Assembly: GCF_001077815.2 (NCBI RefSeq)
Contig: NZ_CP015441.1
Span: forward strand, 124,001 to 188,000
Length of the DNA stretch: 64,000 nucleotides
DNA from: Aurantiacibacter atlanticus
GTDB lineage: Bacteria > Pseudomonadota > Alphaproteobacteria > Sphingomonadales > Sphingomonadaceae
Reading direction: 5' to 3'
A model generated the notes under the pieces. That model worked only from the letters and a program-made list of their open reading frames with translations, had not been told where the DNA came from and did no database searches. Both the position numbers and the translations under genes were made by a program. Each line of letters begins with the position of its first letter. The first letter of the stretch is position 1. Of this stretch, positions 27,525 through 36,525 are shown piece after piece.

Positions 27525-27870
27525 GTCGCCTCCTACTCTTCGAAAATTGTAGTTTGATATGACAGAACTACGGTCTCCCCTTACCATGTGTTCCTATTTC
27601 AAAGCCGACTCGTTGGTCTTTCGCGCTGGTCCGTATTATCGGCTGCCGAGGAAACCCGAGGCTCGGCAGGAAGGGTGCCGTTAGTTAAATCCAATGCCCG
27701 CTCGCTGCGGAAATTGCTCTCGATGTGAGGGAAATCGATCGTTATTTCGTAACACGGAGAAGGACTGCGTTTTCCCGCACGCTTTCGGGTTGGAAACTCT
27801 GTTAGATTGAGGTTTTTAGGCACCGCTCAAGGGTCGTGAGGTCGTTCAAAGTCGAAGCAAGGATCATATC
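27525..27870. other. intergenic region with inverted repeat
   Basis: 346 bases between divergent genes, holding both promoters. An inverted repeat CTGCCGAG/CTCGGCAG (27643-27650 and 27662-27669, 11-base loop) stands near the middle. AAGGA at 27859-27863 serves the TTG start at 27871. Short open frames here are not convincing genes. Confidence 0.45.
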
Positions 27871-30411
27871 TTGACTGACAACTCCGATAAACCTGTCGTG
27901 ATCGTTACTGGCTCGAGCGGCTATATCGGCTCAGCCATCGTAAAGAAGCTTGCAGCGAATTACCGTGTGATCGGATTCGACCGAGACGCATCGCCACATC
28001 CCCCGGCAGAGGCCGAGTGCGTCTGCGTCGATGTGACCGACCAGGCGAGCATCGATGCCGCCTTCGAACGCGTTCGAACCGCCTATGGCAAAAGGATCGC
28101 CTCCTTCGTGCACCTTGCTGCCTATTTCGATCTTACCGGTGAACCGAACCCCAAATATGACGCGGTGACGGTCAAGGGAACCGGTCGATTGCTCGACGCA
28201 CTTCAGGATTTCGAAATCGACCAGTTCGTGTTCGTGAGCACGATGCTGGTCCATGCCCCCATCAAGGGCGGCGGGCTGATCGACGAGACCTCGCCGCTGG
28301 ACACGGATCTGCCCTACCGCGAATCGAAGGTCCGCACCGAGGAGTTGATCCGCGAGAAGCGCGGCGACATCAATGCGGTCTTCGTGCGGCCTGCGGGCGT
28401 ATACGACGATGAGGGCCATTCGGCGTTTCTGGCACAGCAGGTCGCGCGAATTTACGAGAAGCGGCCGAGCGCCCGCGTCTATCCCGGTGACCTCGACACC
28501 GGACAGCCATATTTGCACCTTGAGGATTTGCTCGACGGGATCGAGCGCATCGTCGACCGGCGGAGCGAGCTTCCCAGTGAATGGCCGGTTCTTCTCGGCG
28601 AAGATGACGTGATGTCCTATGGCGAACTGCAAAAGTCGCTTGGACGCCTGATCCACGATGAGGACTGGACGACGCGCACGGTGCCGAAGGGCCTCGCTAA
28701 GACCGGCGCCTGGGTCGAAAACGAAGTGCTTGGCGAAGAGACTTTCATCCGGCCGTGGATGGTGGACATTTCGGACGACCACTACGAACTCGATCTTAGC
28801 AATGCCCGCGAGAACCTGGACTGGGCACCCCGGCACAAGCTGAGGACGACCCTTCCACAAATCGTCGAAGGTCTGAAAGCCGATCCGCCCGCCTGGTACG
28901 CTGAGAACAAGCTCAATGCCGCGCGGGTGGCCGGTAGCCATTTCGATGAAGCCGATGAGGCAGAGCCTGCTCCGCTTAGCGAAGACGCTCTGGCGGAGCA
29001 CTCCGGTCAAATGCGCAAGATGCATTTCAACATGCTCTGGGTTCATTGGTTCACGATGTTGCTCGGCCTCTGGCTCGCGACCACACCGTTTGTCTTCGGG
29101 ACCTTCGACCAAAACGAATTTGCCACTGCGGTCACGCGCATAACCGAGGATCGCGATCTCTGGGATCCTGCGCTACGAAGCTGGCTGACGGCCTGGAACG
29201 ATGTCGTGAGCGGCGTGCTGATCATGATCTTCGCGGCCATTTCCCTTTCGCCGCGCGGAGGCTGGGCGCAATGGGCGAACACCTGTATCGGCATCTGGCT
29301 GCTCGGCGCCCCGTTGCTGTTCTGGACGCCCGATGCTGCCGTCTATGCCAACGACACTTTCATCGGCGCACTGGTGATCGCTTTCACCATCCTGGTGCCC
29401 ATGATGCCGGGCATGGCTCCGGAAGGCATGATGGACGACAGCGACGTGCCGCCGGGTTGGACCTATTCGCCCTCGACCTATGTCCAGCGCATGCCGATCA
29501 TTATTCTCGGCGCCGTCGGCTTCTTCCTTTCGCGCATTCTCACTGCGTACCAGCTGGGCCATATCGACGGGGTTTGGGAGCCGTTCTTCGCATCCCCAAG
29601 CGCGCTCAATGGCACCGAATACATCATCACTTCCGATGTCTCCAAGGCCTGGCCGGTGGCCGATGGCGGCATCGGTGCGATGAGCTACATGTTCGAGATC
29701 CTGATGGGAGTCATGGGCGGAAGGGCCCGCTGGCGGACCATGCCCTGGATGGTGACGCTGTTCGGCATCGTCGTCGTGCCCCTTGGCGTGATCAGCATTT
29801 ACTTCATCATTATCCAGCCGATCATGATCGGCACCTATTGCACGATCTGCCTCATGGCGGCGGCCGCGATGCTGATCATGATCCCCTATTCGCTCGACGA
29901 GCTGGTCGCGATGGGCCAGTTCCTGGTTCTCAACACGCGGCGCGGGCGACCGTTCTGGCGCTCGTTCTTCCGCGGCGACGCGCTGCCAGGCGGCAGCAAG
30001 GACTCACATCCCGGTTTCGATGCTCCGCTCGCGGCGATCGGCGGTTCGGCGGCGCGCGGGGTCACGGTCCCATGGACATTGGCCATCAGTGTGCTGATCG
30101 GTGCTTTCCTGATGTTCTCCAGGCTCGTTCTTGGGAATGTACCGCCTCTTGCTGACAGCGACCATCTGGTCGGCGCGCTGGTCATCACGGTATCGGTAAT
30201 TGCCATGGCGGAGGTCGCAAGGCCATTGCGCTTTCTCAACGTCGCGTTCGGTGCCTGGCTCATCGTGGCTCCGTGGCTTATGGACGGAGGCGCCAGTACT
30301 GTTGGCAACGTTGTCGGTACGATGCTCGGAGCGCTTCTGATTGTACTGAGCCTGCCAAGAGGGCATCGGAGCGACGAACATTACGGAAGCTGGGACCGGT
30401 TCGTTGTTTAG
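27871..30411 (+). CDS. SDR epimerase / SPW repeat / VKOR fusion protein
   Basis: 846 aa. Residues about 8-335 are an extended SDR (GSSGYIGSA at 14-22, YRESK for the Tyr-x3-Lys dyad). About 380-530 holds membrane helices of the SPW-repeat type (HWFTMLLGLWLATTPF, WANTCIGIWLLGAPLLFW). About 540-690 is a VKOR-like four-helix domain with a CTIC pair (about 655), the redox centre that oxidises thiols with quinone. A second SPW-like unit (about 727-846) ends the protein. It starts at TTG with AAGGA 8 bases upstream. Likely an inner-membrane redox protein; the joint function is unknown. Confidence 0.88.
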   Translation: MTDNSDKPVVIVTGSSGYIGSAIVKKLAANYRVIGFDRDASPHPPAEAECVCVDVTDQASIDAAFERVRTAYGKRIASFVHLAAYFDLTGEPNPKYDAVTVKGTGRLLDALQDFEIDQFVFVSTMLVHAPIKGGGLIDETSPLDTDLPYRESKVRTEELIREKRGDINAVFVRPAGVYDDEGHSAFLAQQVARIYEKRPSARVYPGDLDTGQPYLHLEDLLDGIERIVDRRSELPSEWPVLLGEDDVMSYGELQKSLGRLIHDEDWTTRTVPKGLAKTGAWVENEVLGEETFIRPWMVDISDDHYELDLSNARENLDWAPRHKLRTTLPQIVEGLKADPPAWYAENKLNAARVAGSHFDEADEAEPAPLSEDALAEHSGQMRKMHFNMLWVHWFTMLLGLWLATTPFVFGTFDQNEFATAVTRITEDRDLWDPALRSWLTAWNDVVSGVLIMIFAAISLSPRGGWAQWANTCIGIWLLGAPLLFWTPDAAVYANDTFIGALVIAFTILVPMMPGMAPEGMMDDSDVPPGWTYSPSTYVQRMPIIILGAVGFFLSRILTAYQLGHIDGVWEPFFASPSALNGTEYIITSDVSKAWPVADGGIGAMSYMFEILMGVMGGRARWRTMPWMVTLFGIVVVPLGVISIYFIIIQPIMIGTYCTICLMAAAAMLIMIPYSLDELVAMGQFLVLNTRRGRPFWRSFFRGDALPGGSKDSHPGFDAPLAAIGGSAARGVTVPWTLAISVLIGAFLMFSRLVLGNVPPLADSDHLVGALVITVSVIAMAEVARPLRFLNVAFGAWLIVAPWLMDGGASTVGNVVGTMLGALLIVLSLPRGHRSDEHYGSWDRFVV

Positions 30412-30458
30412 CGGATCGGCATGGCGATGGCGGAGCCAATGCAATAGGATGGTGAGCT

Positions 30459-30932
30459 TTGGAGCCTATTAATACGGGTAGGCCCGAAGCAGTGTGGCGG
30501 GGCGCGCATCCCGCCCTGTGGATCGCCATTTTCGGCGGACTGATTGCCTTCGCCTGGGAAATGTTCCAGCTCCCGTTCTACAGCACTGACGGGCTTGGTC
30601 CTGTTGAAGCCGCATACCGATGTGGTCTGGCATCGTTCGGTGACGCGGGTATCATGGTGGCGGCCTATCTGGGCGCCTCGTTGGGAAACCGCCGAACACC
30701 TTGGCTTGTCGACTGGCCAATATCCCGCTTCCTTATCTATCTCGCCATCGGTCTCGCGATAACATCCGTGGTCGAAATATTGGCCGTTGGGGCTGCCTGG
30801 GGCTGGACCTACAGTCCCACTATGCCGCTAGTCCCTGGGACAAAGATCGGACTCGTTCCCATAATCATGTGGGTTCTTGTCCCGACCGCGACCCTTTGGC
30901 TCTCACGAAAAATGGGACTTGGGTCAGCCTAG
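30459..30932 (+). CDS. hypothetical membrane protein, 157 aa
   Basis: Four hydrophobic segments (about 20-36, 55-75, 88-108, 125-147) with a WEMFQLPFY motif after the first helix. It follows the fusion gene by 47 bases on the same strand and is probably in its operon. The start is taken at TTG 30459, with AGGATGG upstream. No enzyme motif or known family is visible. About 280 bases without a convincing gene follow it. Confidence 0.6.
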   Translation: MEPINTGRPEAVWRGAHPALWIAIFGGLIAFAWEMFQLPFYSTDGLGPVEAAYRCGLASFGDAGIMVAAYLGASLGNRRTPWLVDWPISRFLIYLAIGLAITSVVEILAVGAAWGWTYSPTMPLVPGTKIGLVPIIMWVLVPTATLWLSRKMGLGSA

Positions 30933-31212
30933 TCGAAGCGAGCGAAAGTGATTCCTAATGAGCAGCGGTCGCCGGGATGAGCAGCGCGACGAATTGCATC
31001 AAGACTGTCACCATCAGGAGAGACAATCGTTACCCGGCCGCCGAAAACATCACCGTCTCCGGAGTCCACCGCAAGGATGGTTTTGATGGACCAGTACTCA
31101 TGCGGTCACCTGCAATAATTGAAAGCGGTTGGCCTTCAATGGGCTTTGAAAGGAAGTTAGCGTAAGCCAGCAGAGGTCGTGCTATCACGTAACTGCCTGT
31201 CGGAGTCCCTTC

Positions 31213-31830
31213 TCAAGCAGAGCGCAACTCACCGCGCGCTTGACCGAATACCTCAATACTGCCCCAAATTGCTAGGCTGGCCATAATGGCGGCCACGACC
31301 AGGTCGGGCCACGCGCGCCCGGTTCCGAAGACACCCAGCGCCGCGCCCAGAACCGCTACATTGCCGATCGCGTCGTTGCGCGAGCAAATCCACACCGAGC
31401 GCATGTTGGCATCACCCGTGCGAAACCGGAACAACATCGCGGCAACTGCGAGATTCACCGCAAGCGCGACGGTTCCGATAATGCCCATGGTCCCGGCGTC
31501 CGGCGAGGCACCGACAAAGAAACCCCAGATCGCGGAGCCAAGCACCCATAGCCCGAACGCCAGCATGGTCGCTGCTTTGGCAATGGCTGCGCAAGCGCGC
31601 CACGCAAGCGCCATTCCGGCAACGCAGAGACTTATGGCGTAATTTGCCGCATCGCCCAGAAAATCGAGTGCGTCAGCCTGCAATGCACGCGAATCAGCAG
31701 CAAGGCCCGCCACGATTTCGACGCTGAACATAACCGCATTGAGAATGAGAGCGATCCACAGGATACGGCGCCACAGCGGATCATTATTCGCCTCGACGTC
31801 CTCGACAGGACCGCAGCAATTTTTTCCCAT
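31213..31830 (-). CDS. small CDF-type cation transporter
   Basis: 205 aa with six membrane helices and little cytoplasmic C-terminal domain. The N-terminus holds KNCCGPVED, a soft-metal Cys pair. TM2 carries ALDFLGDAANY and TM5 carries SRNDAIGN, the Asp/Asn positions of cation diffusion facilitators. Paralogues lie at 38607 and 47019. It is divergent from a MerR-type regulator and has a full MerR-class promoter (31857-31887). Likely a proton-driven exporter of divalent metals such as Zn, Cd or Pb; the metal is not fixed by sequence. AAGGAG precedes the ATG. Confidence 0.85.
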   Translation of the reverse strand: MGKNCCGPVEDVEANNDPLWRRILWIALILNAVMFSVEIVAGLAADSRALQADALDFLGDAANYAISLCVAGMALAWRACAAIAKAATMLAFGLWVLGSAIWGFFVGASPDAGTMGIIGTVALAVNLAVAAMLFRFRTGDANMRSVWICSRNDAIGNVAVLGAALGVFGTGRAWPDLVVAAIMASLAIWGSIEVFGQARGELRSA

Positions 31831-31856
31831 TCGCTCGACTCCTTGTGTCGAATCGA

Positions 31857-31887
31857 TTTATACACCTTGTAGTCGCTACAAGGTCAA
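31857..31887 (-). promoter_or_regulatory. MerR-class promoter/operator of the cation transporter
   Basis: Minus strand: -35 TTGACC (31887-31882), a 19-base spacer, -10 TATAAA (31862-31857). The spacer and -35 hold a perfect 8-bp dyad, CCTTGTAG and CTACAAGG with a 3-base centre (31865-31883). The long spacer with a central dyad is the hallmark of MerR-family regulated promoters, where the bound regulator untwists DNA when metal is present. Confidence 0.88.
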
Positions 31888-31904
31888 GCGATCGAGGGAA
31901 GCCT

Positions 31905-32303
31905 ATGCGGATCGGTGAACTCGCCCGCGCGGCGGGCGTAAAAGCGGAAACCATCCGTTACTATGAACGCGAGGGCGTTCTCGCGTCCCCGCCCCGCACA
32001 CAGGCCAACTATCGCGACTACGGTCCCGAGCACGCCCGGAGACTGAATTTCATTCGCCGCGCGCGCGACCTGGGGTTTTCCATGACGCGCATTCGCGAAC
32101 TTCTCGAACTGGCCGACGACCGGTCGCGGGCCTGCCATGCGGTCGACACGCTGGCACGAGCGCACCTGGGCGAAGTCAACCGCAAGATTGCCGATCTGGA
32201 GGCTCTCCGAAGGGAACTGCGCCGGATGCTGGAAAACTGCGAGCAAGGAACGGTCGGCACCTGTCTGGTCATTGAAGCGCTCGCCGAGGGGACTGAAGCG
32301 TGA
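31905..32303 (+). CDS. MerR-family metal-responsive regulator (CadR/PbrR type)
   Basis: 132 aa. Winged-helix N-terminus ([22 protein letters not shown]), long dimerisation helix, and Cys residues at 77, 112 and 120, the positions used for soft divalent metals (Cd, Pb, Zn) in the CadR/PbrR/ZntR group. The ATG at 31905 gives the canonical MRIGELA start. It lies divergent from the transporter across the 19-bp-spacer promoter and should control it and itself. The second regulator at 46519 has Cys at the same three positions. Confidence 0.9.
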   Translation: MRIGELARAAGVKAETIRYYEREGVLASPPRTQANYRDYGPEHARRLNFIRRARDLGFSMTRIRELLELADDRSRACHAVDTLARAHLGEVNRKIADLEALRRELRRMLENCEQGTVGTCLVIEALAEGTEA

Positions 32304-32626
32304 ACGCGATATGGATCTATCCCCTTGCCGCGCTCGCCGAGATTGCGGGGTGCTTTGCGTTCTGGGCCTGGTTCAGAATGGACAGGAGCGCCTGGTGGCT
32401 CCTTCCCGGAGTATTGGCGCTCGTGTTGTTCGCCTATCTCCTTGCTCGCATTGAGGCGGATGCTGCAGGGCGAGCCTTCGCCGCCTATGGCGGCGTCTAT
32501 ATCACCGCGTCGCTTGGCTGGCTCTGGCTCGTCGAAGATACACAGCCGGATCGCTGGGATCTGCTAGGAGCATTGATCTGCCTCGGCGGTGCCACAGTCA
32601 TCCTTTTCGCGCCACGCGTGGCCTGA
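32300..32626 (+). CDS. YnfA-family membrane protein
   Basis: 108 aa with four membrane helices and the family pattern: [16 protein letters not shown] in helix 1, [22 protein letters not shown] in the middle and [17 protein letters not shown] at the end. YnfA proteins belong to the SMR-related drug/metabolite transporters. The GTG start overlaps the regulator stop (GTGA), so it is translationally coupled to the MerR gene, an arrangement often seen beside metal regulators. Confidence 0.9.
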   Translation: MNAIWIYPLAALAEIAGCFAFWAWFRMDRSAWWLLPGVLALVLFAYLLARIEADAAGRAFAAYGGVYITASLGWLWLVEDTQPDRWDLLGALICLGGATVILFAPRVA

Positions 32627-32639
32627 AAGATCGCGACGA

Positions 32640-32678
32640 ATCCCTGATACTGAAAACACCGGTCGACTTTTCAGGGAT
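32640..32678. repeat. 8-bp inverted repeat in a convergent gap
   Basis: ATCCCTGA (32640-32647) and TCAGGGAT (32671-32678), with an inner CTGAAAA/TTTTCAG pair, lie between the convergent ynfA-like and TonB-receptor genes. A second hairpin, GCGGACG/CGTCCGC, is at 32706-32733. Either could help terminate transcription; neither has a clear T run. Confidence 0.4.
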
Positions 32679-32872
32679 ACGATTGTCGTTCGAGAACCAG
32701 GATTCGCGGACGAGCTCACCCCCAGGCGTCCGCAACAGTCTTGGTGGGGAGTTCCGCCCTGCCCAATCCCGTCTGGCATTCGATCTAGGGTCAGCTTTCA
32801 TCTCAGTTCTCGCCTCCAAGCACGCAAAATGAAGGGGGCGCGAACATCAACGCCAAAAGCCTCACGCGGAGT

Positions 32873-35125
32873 TTAAAAACTGACCCGAGCACCACCCACA
32901 ATGCGCCGCGGAACCCCTGGTCGCAGACCGAACGGGCGCCTGCTCACGGCGTATTGATTGTCGAGAACATTGTCGACGCGCGCAAACAGGGAGAATTTGT
33001 CAGTCAGCGCGTAACTTCCCGCAATATCGAAGACGATGCGATCATCGATCCTCTCGTTTTCAGCAACGGCTCCGCTTCCTGGATTGTCGCGCAACTCGGA
33101 AACGTAGTTGGCGCCAACGGTAGCCGCCGCACGTCCCATGTTTACCCCCGCTTCGACATAGAGCTGATGGCGCGCGATGTACGGCAGGTCATCGCCTTCG
33201 TTTACGTCGCCAAAAAATTCGCTGTCGAAGCTGCTGTCGAATTCTGCATCCGTGAACGTGTAGGCAAGCGAGAGCGGGAACGAGACCGAATTGGAAAGGC
33301 GAGGTTCAACCGCCGCCGACAGTTCCAGCCCTTTGACCGTAACCGCGCCGCCATTGAACTGATCGCCAATATCACCGACGCTGCAGCCCACGGATTGAGT
33401 GCAGTTGCCCAGAAGGTTCGAGTAGTCGTTGTAGAAGCCGATCGCGGAGACCTGGACCTTGTCGCTCCGATAGCGGACCCCGGCTTCGTAGTTCCAGCTT
33501 TCCTCGGCCCGTGCATCAGGATTGCCTGGACCGGGAGGTGAGAAACCGCGCGACACACCTGCCAGCAATATGGCATCACCCAACTCGTAGGTGGCGCCAA
33601 GACCTGGCAACCACTGATCGATATTGGTCTGACGGACACGTGTCGGCCCATTTGAGCGATCCGGGTCCGACCCGGCATAGTCGAGCCGGGTCAGGTCAAT
33701 CCCTTCATACCTCAAGCCGGGAGTCAGTGTCAGGGCACCGATCTCGATCCGGTCCTCGATATAGAACGCGATCGCCTTTGCTTTCGCTTCCCGGTTGGCT
33801 TGCTGACCAAGATCGGTCTGCCGTTCGAAGACGAGATCACCCCCGATCTGTGAGTAGAATTCCTCGTTTTGCAGCCTGTCTTCCTCATCCTCGTGGTAGC
33901 GGACAGATACGGCAAGGTTGTGCCTCGCGCCGCCCATCTCGAAGGGGCGCTCAAGCGAAATCTGAGCGCCTTCGCTGCGATAGACGCGGTTGTTGTTCCG
34001 TATGCGAACCGCGCCCTCGAAGCTATCCGCCCCGCGCAAGATGCTAAGCGCCCCGGCATTGTCCTCTGGATTAACGAAAACCGAGCTAATTGAATCGAAG
34101 CTGCCATCGCCGTCGAAGTCGATATCCTGGAGCTTGGACCAGCTGCGGGCAAAGTCGTTCCGGTACAGCGTAGCTGTGATCCTCGTTCCGTCAGAAAATG
34201 CCAAGCTGCCGGTAACGCGATATTGATCGTGCTCACCGGAAAAAGCGTCGCGCTGGCTTGCCGCATAGCGACGATAGGGCTCCGCGGCGAAATCGGTGTC
34301 GGCAAGTCCAAGGTACGTCTCGTTGGCTTCAAGGTCCGATCGGCCATAGACGAATTCCAGTCGCGCCTCGACAGGCGCGTCCGGTGCTGTGTGAACAGCC
34401 AAGCGTCCACGGTAATCCTGTCGCTCGAAACCGGTGTCGGCGTCGGGAAGCCCATCAATCGTCTTGAAGCCGTCGCTGCCCTGCTGGTAGGTTTCAAGCA
34501 GCGCGCCGACGTAGTCCGTGTCTCCACCGACCCAGGCCTGTCCCTGATAATAGTCGCGCGACCCGTATTGCCCGAAAGCGTAGCCAGCCAGCCCGTCGGC
34601 CGGAATGTCGGTCGACCGAAGATTGACCGCCCCGCCGATCGTACGGGGCCCATAGCGAATGGCGGCGGCCCCTTTCGTGACTTCGACCGCCTGCATGCGC
34701 CCGATGGCCGGGAAATAATACGCTGCCGGCGCGGCATAGGGAGCAGGCGCGATCAGCACGCCGTCTTCCATGAGCGTGATGTTGCTCGAACGTTCGACCG
34801 GACTGCCGCGCAGACCGATATTCGGGAACAAGCCGAACCCGTCTTCCTCCTGCGTGTTGATGCCGGGGACCTGCCGCAGGACGCGATTTACATCCCCGTA
34901 ATCGAACCGGCGCAGATCCTCGCTGTCGATAAGATCGGCCGATCCCGCGATACGGTAGGGATCGATCCGGCCGCCGACCACGATGATCGAATCCACCGGA
35001 TTCTCCCGGCGCTCGTCTGCAATCTGTTCGGCGCGCACCTCTCCGTCATCAGGCCCGGTAGTCTCTTGTGCCACCGCCGGTGCGGACAAAGCGATTGCGA
35101 GGGACGAGACGGTAGTACGATACAT
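32873..35125 (-). CDS. TonB-dependent outer-membrane receptor (FecA-like)
   Basis: 750 aa. Signal peptide 1-20 (cleavage after AVAQ), a TonB-box-like DSIIVVGGR at about 45, the plug domain (RVLRQVPGINTQEEDGFGLFPNIGLRG region, and GPRTIGGAVNLRST) and a 22-strand barrel ending with the C-terminal Phe (GGARVSF). The FGLFPNIGLRG stretch is typical of FecA-type siderophore or metal-chelate receptors. AGGAAG precedes the ATG at 35125; the longer frame is rejected for lack of a signal peptide. It is monocistronic, and an inverted repeat stands 47 bases upstream. Confidence 0.93.
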   Translation of the reverse strand: MYRTTVSSLAIALSAPAVAQETTGPDDGEVRAEQIADERRENPVDSIIVVGGRIDPYRIAGSADLIDSEDLRRFDYGDVNRVLRQVPGINTQEEDGFGLFPNIGLRGSPVERSSNITLMEDGVLIAPAPYAAPAAYYFPAIGRMQAVEVTKGAAAIRYGPRTIGGAVNLRSTDIPADGLAGYAFGQYGSRDYYQGQAWVGGDTDYVGALLETYQQGSDGFKTIDGLPDADTGFERQDYRGRLAVHTAPDAPVEARLEFVYGRSDLEANETYLGLADTDFAAEPYRRYAASQRDAFSGEHDQYRVTGSLAFSDGTRITATLYRNDFARSWSKLQDIDFDGDGSFDSISSVFVNPEDNAGALSILRGADSFEGAVRIRNNNRVYRSEGAQISLERPFEMGGARHNLAVSVRYHEDEEDRLQNEEFYSQIGGDLVFERQTDLGQQANREAKAKAIAFYIEDRIEIGALTLTPGLRYEGIDLTRLDYAGSDPDRSNGPTRVRQTNIDQWLPGLGATYELGDAILLAGVSRGFSPPGPGNPDARAEESWNYEAGVRYRSDKVQVSAIGFYNDYSNLLGNCTQSVGCSVGDIGDQFNGGAVTVKGLELSAAVEPRLSNSVSFPLSLAYTFTDAEFDSSFDSEFFGDVNEGDDLPYIARHQLYVEAGVNMGRAAATVGANYVSELRDNPGSGAVAENERIDDRIVFDIAGSYALTDKFSLFARVDNVLDNQYAVSRRPFGLRPGVPRRIVGGARVSF

Positions 35126-35565
35126 AAAAACTTCCTGTTCTCCGAGTGTGGAAATCCGGGCCCTAACCTTATTGCGATTGCCTCGCAAGAGCAAAAACAC
35201 GCTTTGGGAAAACTTCTCGGTAGCGCTCGTGCGCGTAGCTGTGCAGCGCAGCGCGGGGGATTTGCGACACCGATGAGGCAAGGATGTGGTGATTTACCTG
35301 AGCTTCAAAGAGTAAGCCTGCGGTCGGCTGTTTTCCTTTGTAACCGAGCAACTGCAACGCATTTAACACCTTGCGCAGCGCGGTCCTTTTTGCACGAGCA
35401 GGGCCAGGCCGATGGCAAGCCCGACAATCCTCGCAAGCCTGAGTTAGGGTTGTTCAACGAACACTCGTACGCACCCAAACCTTGCGGCCGAGCTTTGACG
35501 GCCCGGGTTTCCGGTTTTTCAGCAATTATCGTGGTCTGCAGACGTCATCGAATACGCACACAAAT
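35126..35565. other. 440-base intergenic region
   Basis: Lies between the TonB receptor start and the end of the CzcD-like gene. It holds the receptor promoter and the inverted repeat at 35172-35188. I see no convincing gene; the short open frames have no recognisable domains. It is richer in A/T than the neighbouring genes and may mark the join between two cargo blocks. Confidence 0.5.
35172..35188 (-). promoter_or_regulatory. inverted repeat upstream of the TonB receptor
   Basis: TTGCGA-TTGCC-TCGCAA, perfect 6-bp arms with a 5-base centre, 47 bases before the receptor ATG. The TTGC/GCAA ends resemble Fur-family sites of alphaproteobacteria, so an iron- or metal-responsive operator is possible. 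The assignment to a regulator is speculative. Confidence 0.35.
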
Positions 35566-36525
35566 CTAAGGCTGATGGGGTCCGCCAACTTCATGCGGAT
35601 GTGCGGTTTGATGCGCGGGAACGAGATCGGCTTCGCAGTCCGTTTCAAAGCACGCTTCGAATGTCGCATGCTCAATTTGAAATTCTTCTTTCAACATCGA
35701 CCTAGCCCGGCCCTTCACTTTCTCGAATTGCTCAAGTGAAGCGCCTTCAGGGGTTACATGCGTTTCCAGCGCCCGGTGATGCTCGCCGATCGACCAAACA
35801 TGAACATGATGTACTCCGTCGATCCCATCCAACTTTTCGAGTGCCAAAACGATCCGATCAAACTCCAGCTCGTCGGGAACCGCGCCCATCAAGAGCCGGA
35901 CTGTCCGCGGCATCAGGGTCACCCCCTGCCAGATGACATAACCGGCGATGATTAGGGTGATGATCAGATCCGCGATGTAGAGATCGTATAGCAGGATCAG
36001 CGCGCCAGCAACGATCACACCGACCGACGCGAGAGCATCGGAGACGTTGTGCAGAAAGGCCGCCTTCATGTTGATGCTGTCATGCGAACCGCGATAGACG
36101 ATGAAGGCAGTCACCAGATCGATGACCAGCGCTATGCCCGCCACGCCTATGACGGTCCATCCCTCGACCGGTTGGGGATCGGCGAACCGGTTGATTGCCT
36201 CCACCAACAGGTAGAAGCCGATGATAAGCAGCGTCGTGAGGTTGATGAGTGCGGCGACGACTTCGCCTTGCGCATAACCGAAGGTCATAAGTTTGTCGGC
36301 GGGTCGCCGCCCGATTTTGCGCGCGAACCAGGCCAGGCCAAGCGAAGCCGCATCGCTGAAATTGTGCAAGGCGTCGGCTATGAGCGCGAGCGACCCTGAG
36401 ACGATCCCGCCAATGATTTGGGCAACTGTAAGCAAAACGTTGATCGCCACTGCAAAGATCAGCTGGCGATCGCTGAGATTTTCTTCGCCGTGACTATGTC
36501 CGGCGTGACCGTGGGATTGCTCCAT
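35566..36525 (-). CDS. czcD: CzcD-like CDF zinc/cadmium exporter
   Basis: 319 aa. His-rich N-terminus (SHGHAGHSHGEE), six membrane helices with LIADALHNFSDAASLGLAW in TM2 and FLHNVSDALASVGV in TM5 (the HxxxD metal sites), and a cytoplasmic ferredoxin-like domain with HHVHVWSIGEHH (about 238-250). CzcD proteins export Zn, Cd or Co in exchange for protons. It is the last of six overlapping genes; its ATG overlaps the previous stop by one base (TAATG). Confidence 0.93.
   Translation of the reverse strand: MEQSHGHAGHSHGEENLSDRQLIFAVAINVLLTVAQIIGGIVSGSLALIADALHNFSDAASLGLAWFARKIGRRPADKLMTFGYAQGEVVAALINLTTLLIIGFYLLVEAINRFADPQPVEGWTVIGVAGIALVIDLVTAFIVYRGSHDSINMKAAFLHNVSDALASVGVIVAGALILLYDLYIADLIITLIIAGYVIWQGVTLMPRTVRLLMGAVPDELEFDRIVLALEKLDGIDGVHHVHVWSIGEHHRALETHVTPEGASLEQFEKVKGRARSMLKEEFQIEHATFEACFETDCEADLVPAHQTAHPHEVGGPHQP

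Noticed and set aside
27599..27823. 74-aa minus-strand frame in the CBS/SDR gap
   Set aside because: No ribosome site, no domain, and it covers the region needed for promoters.
27931..29112. 393-aa minus-strand open frame
   Set aside because: Antisense to the SDR part of the fusion gene; no family features.
30977..31165. 62-aa plus-strand frame
   Set aside because: No recognisable features or good ribosome site; left as intergenic.
32640..32733. Inverted repeats as transposon ends
   Set aside because: No transposase, no target duplication and no match I recognise to Tn3-type ends; more likely transcription-related hairpins.
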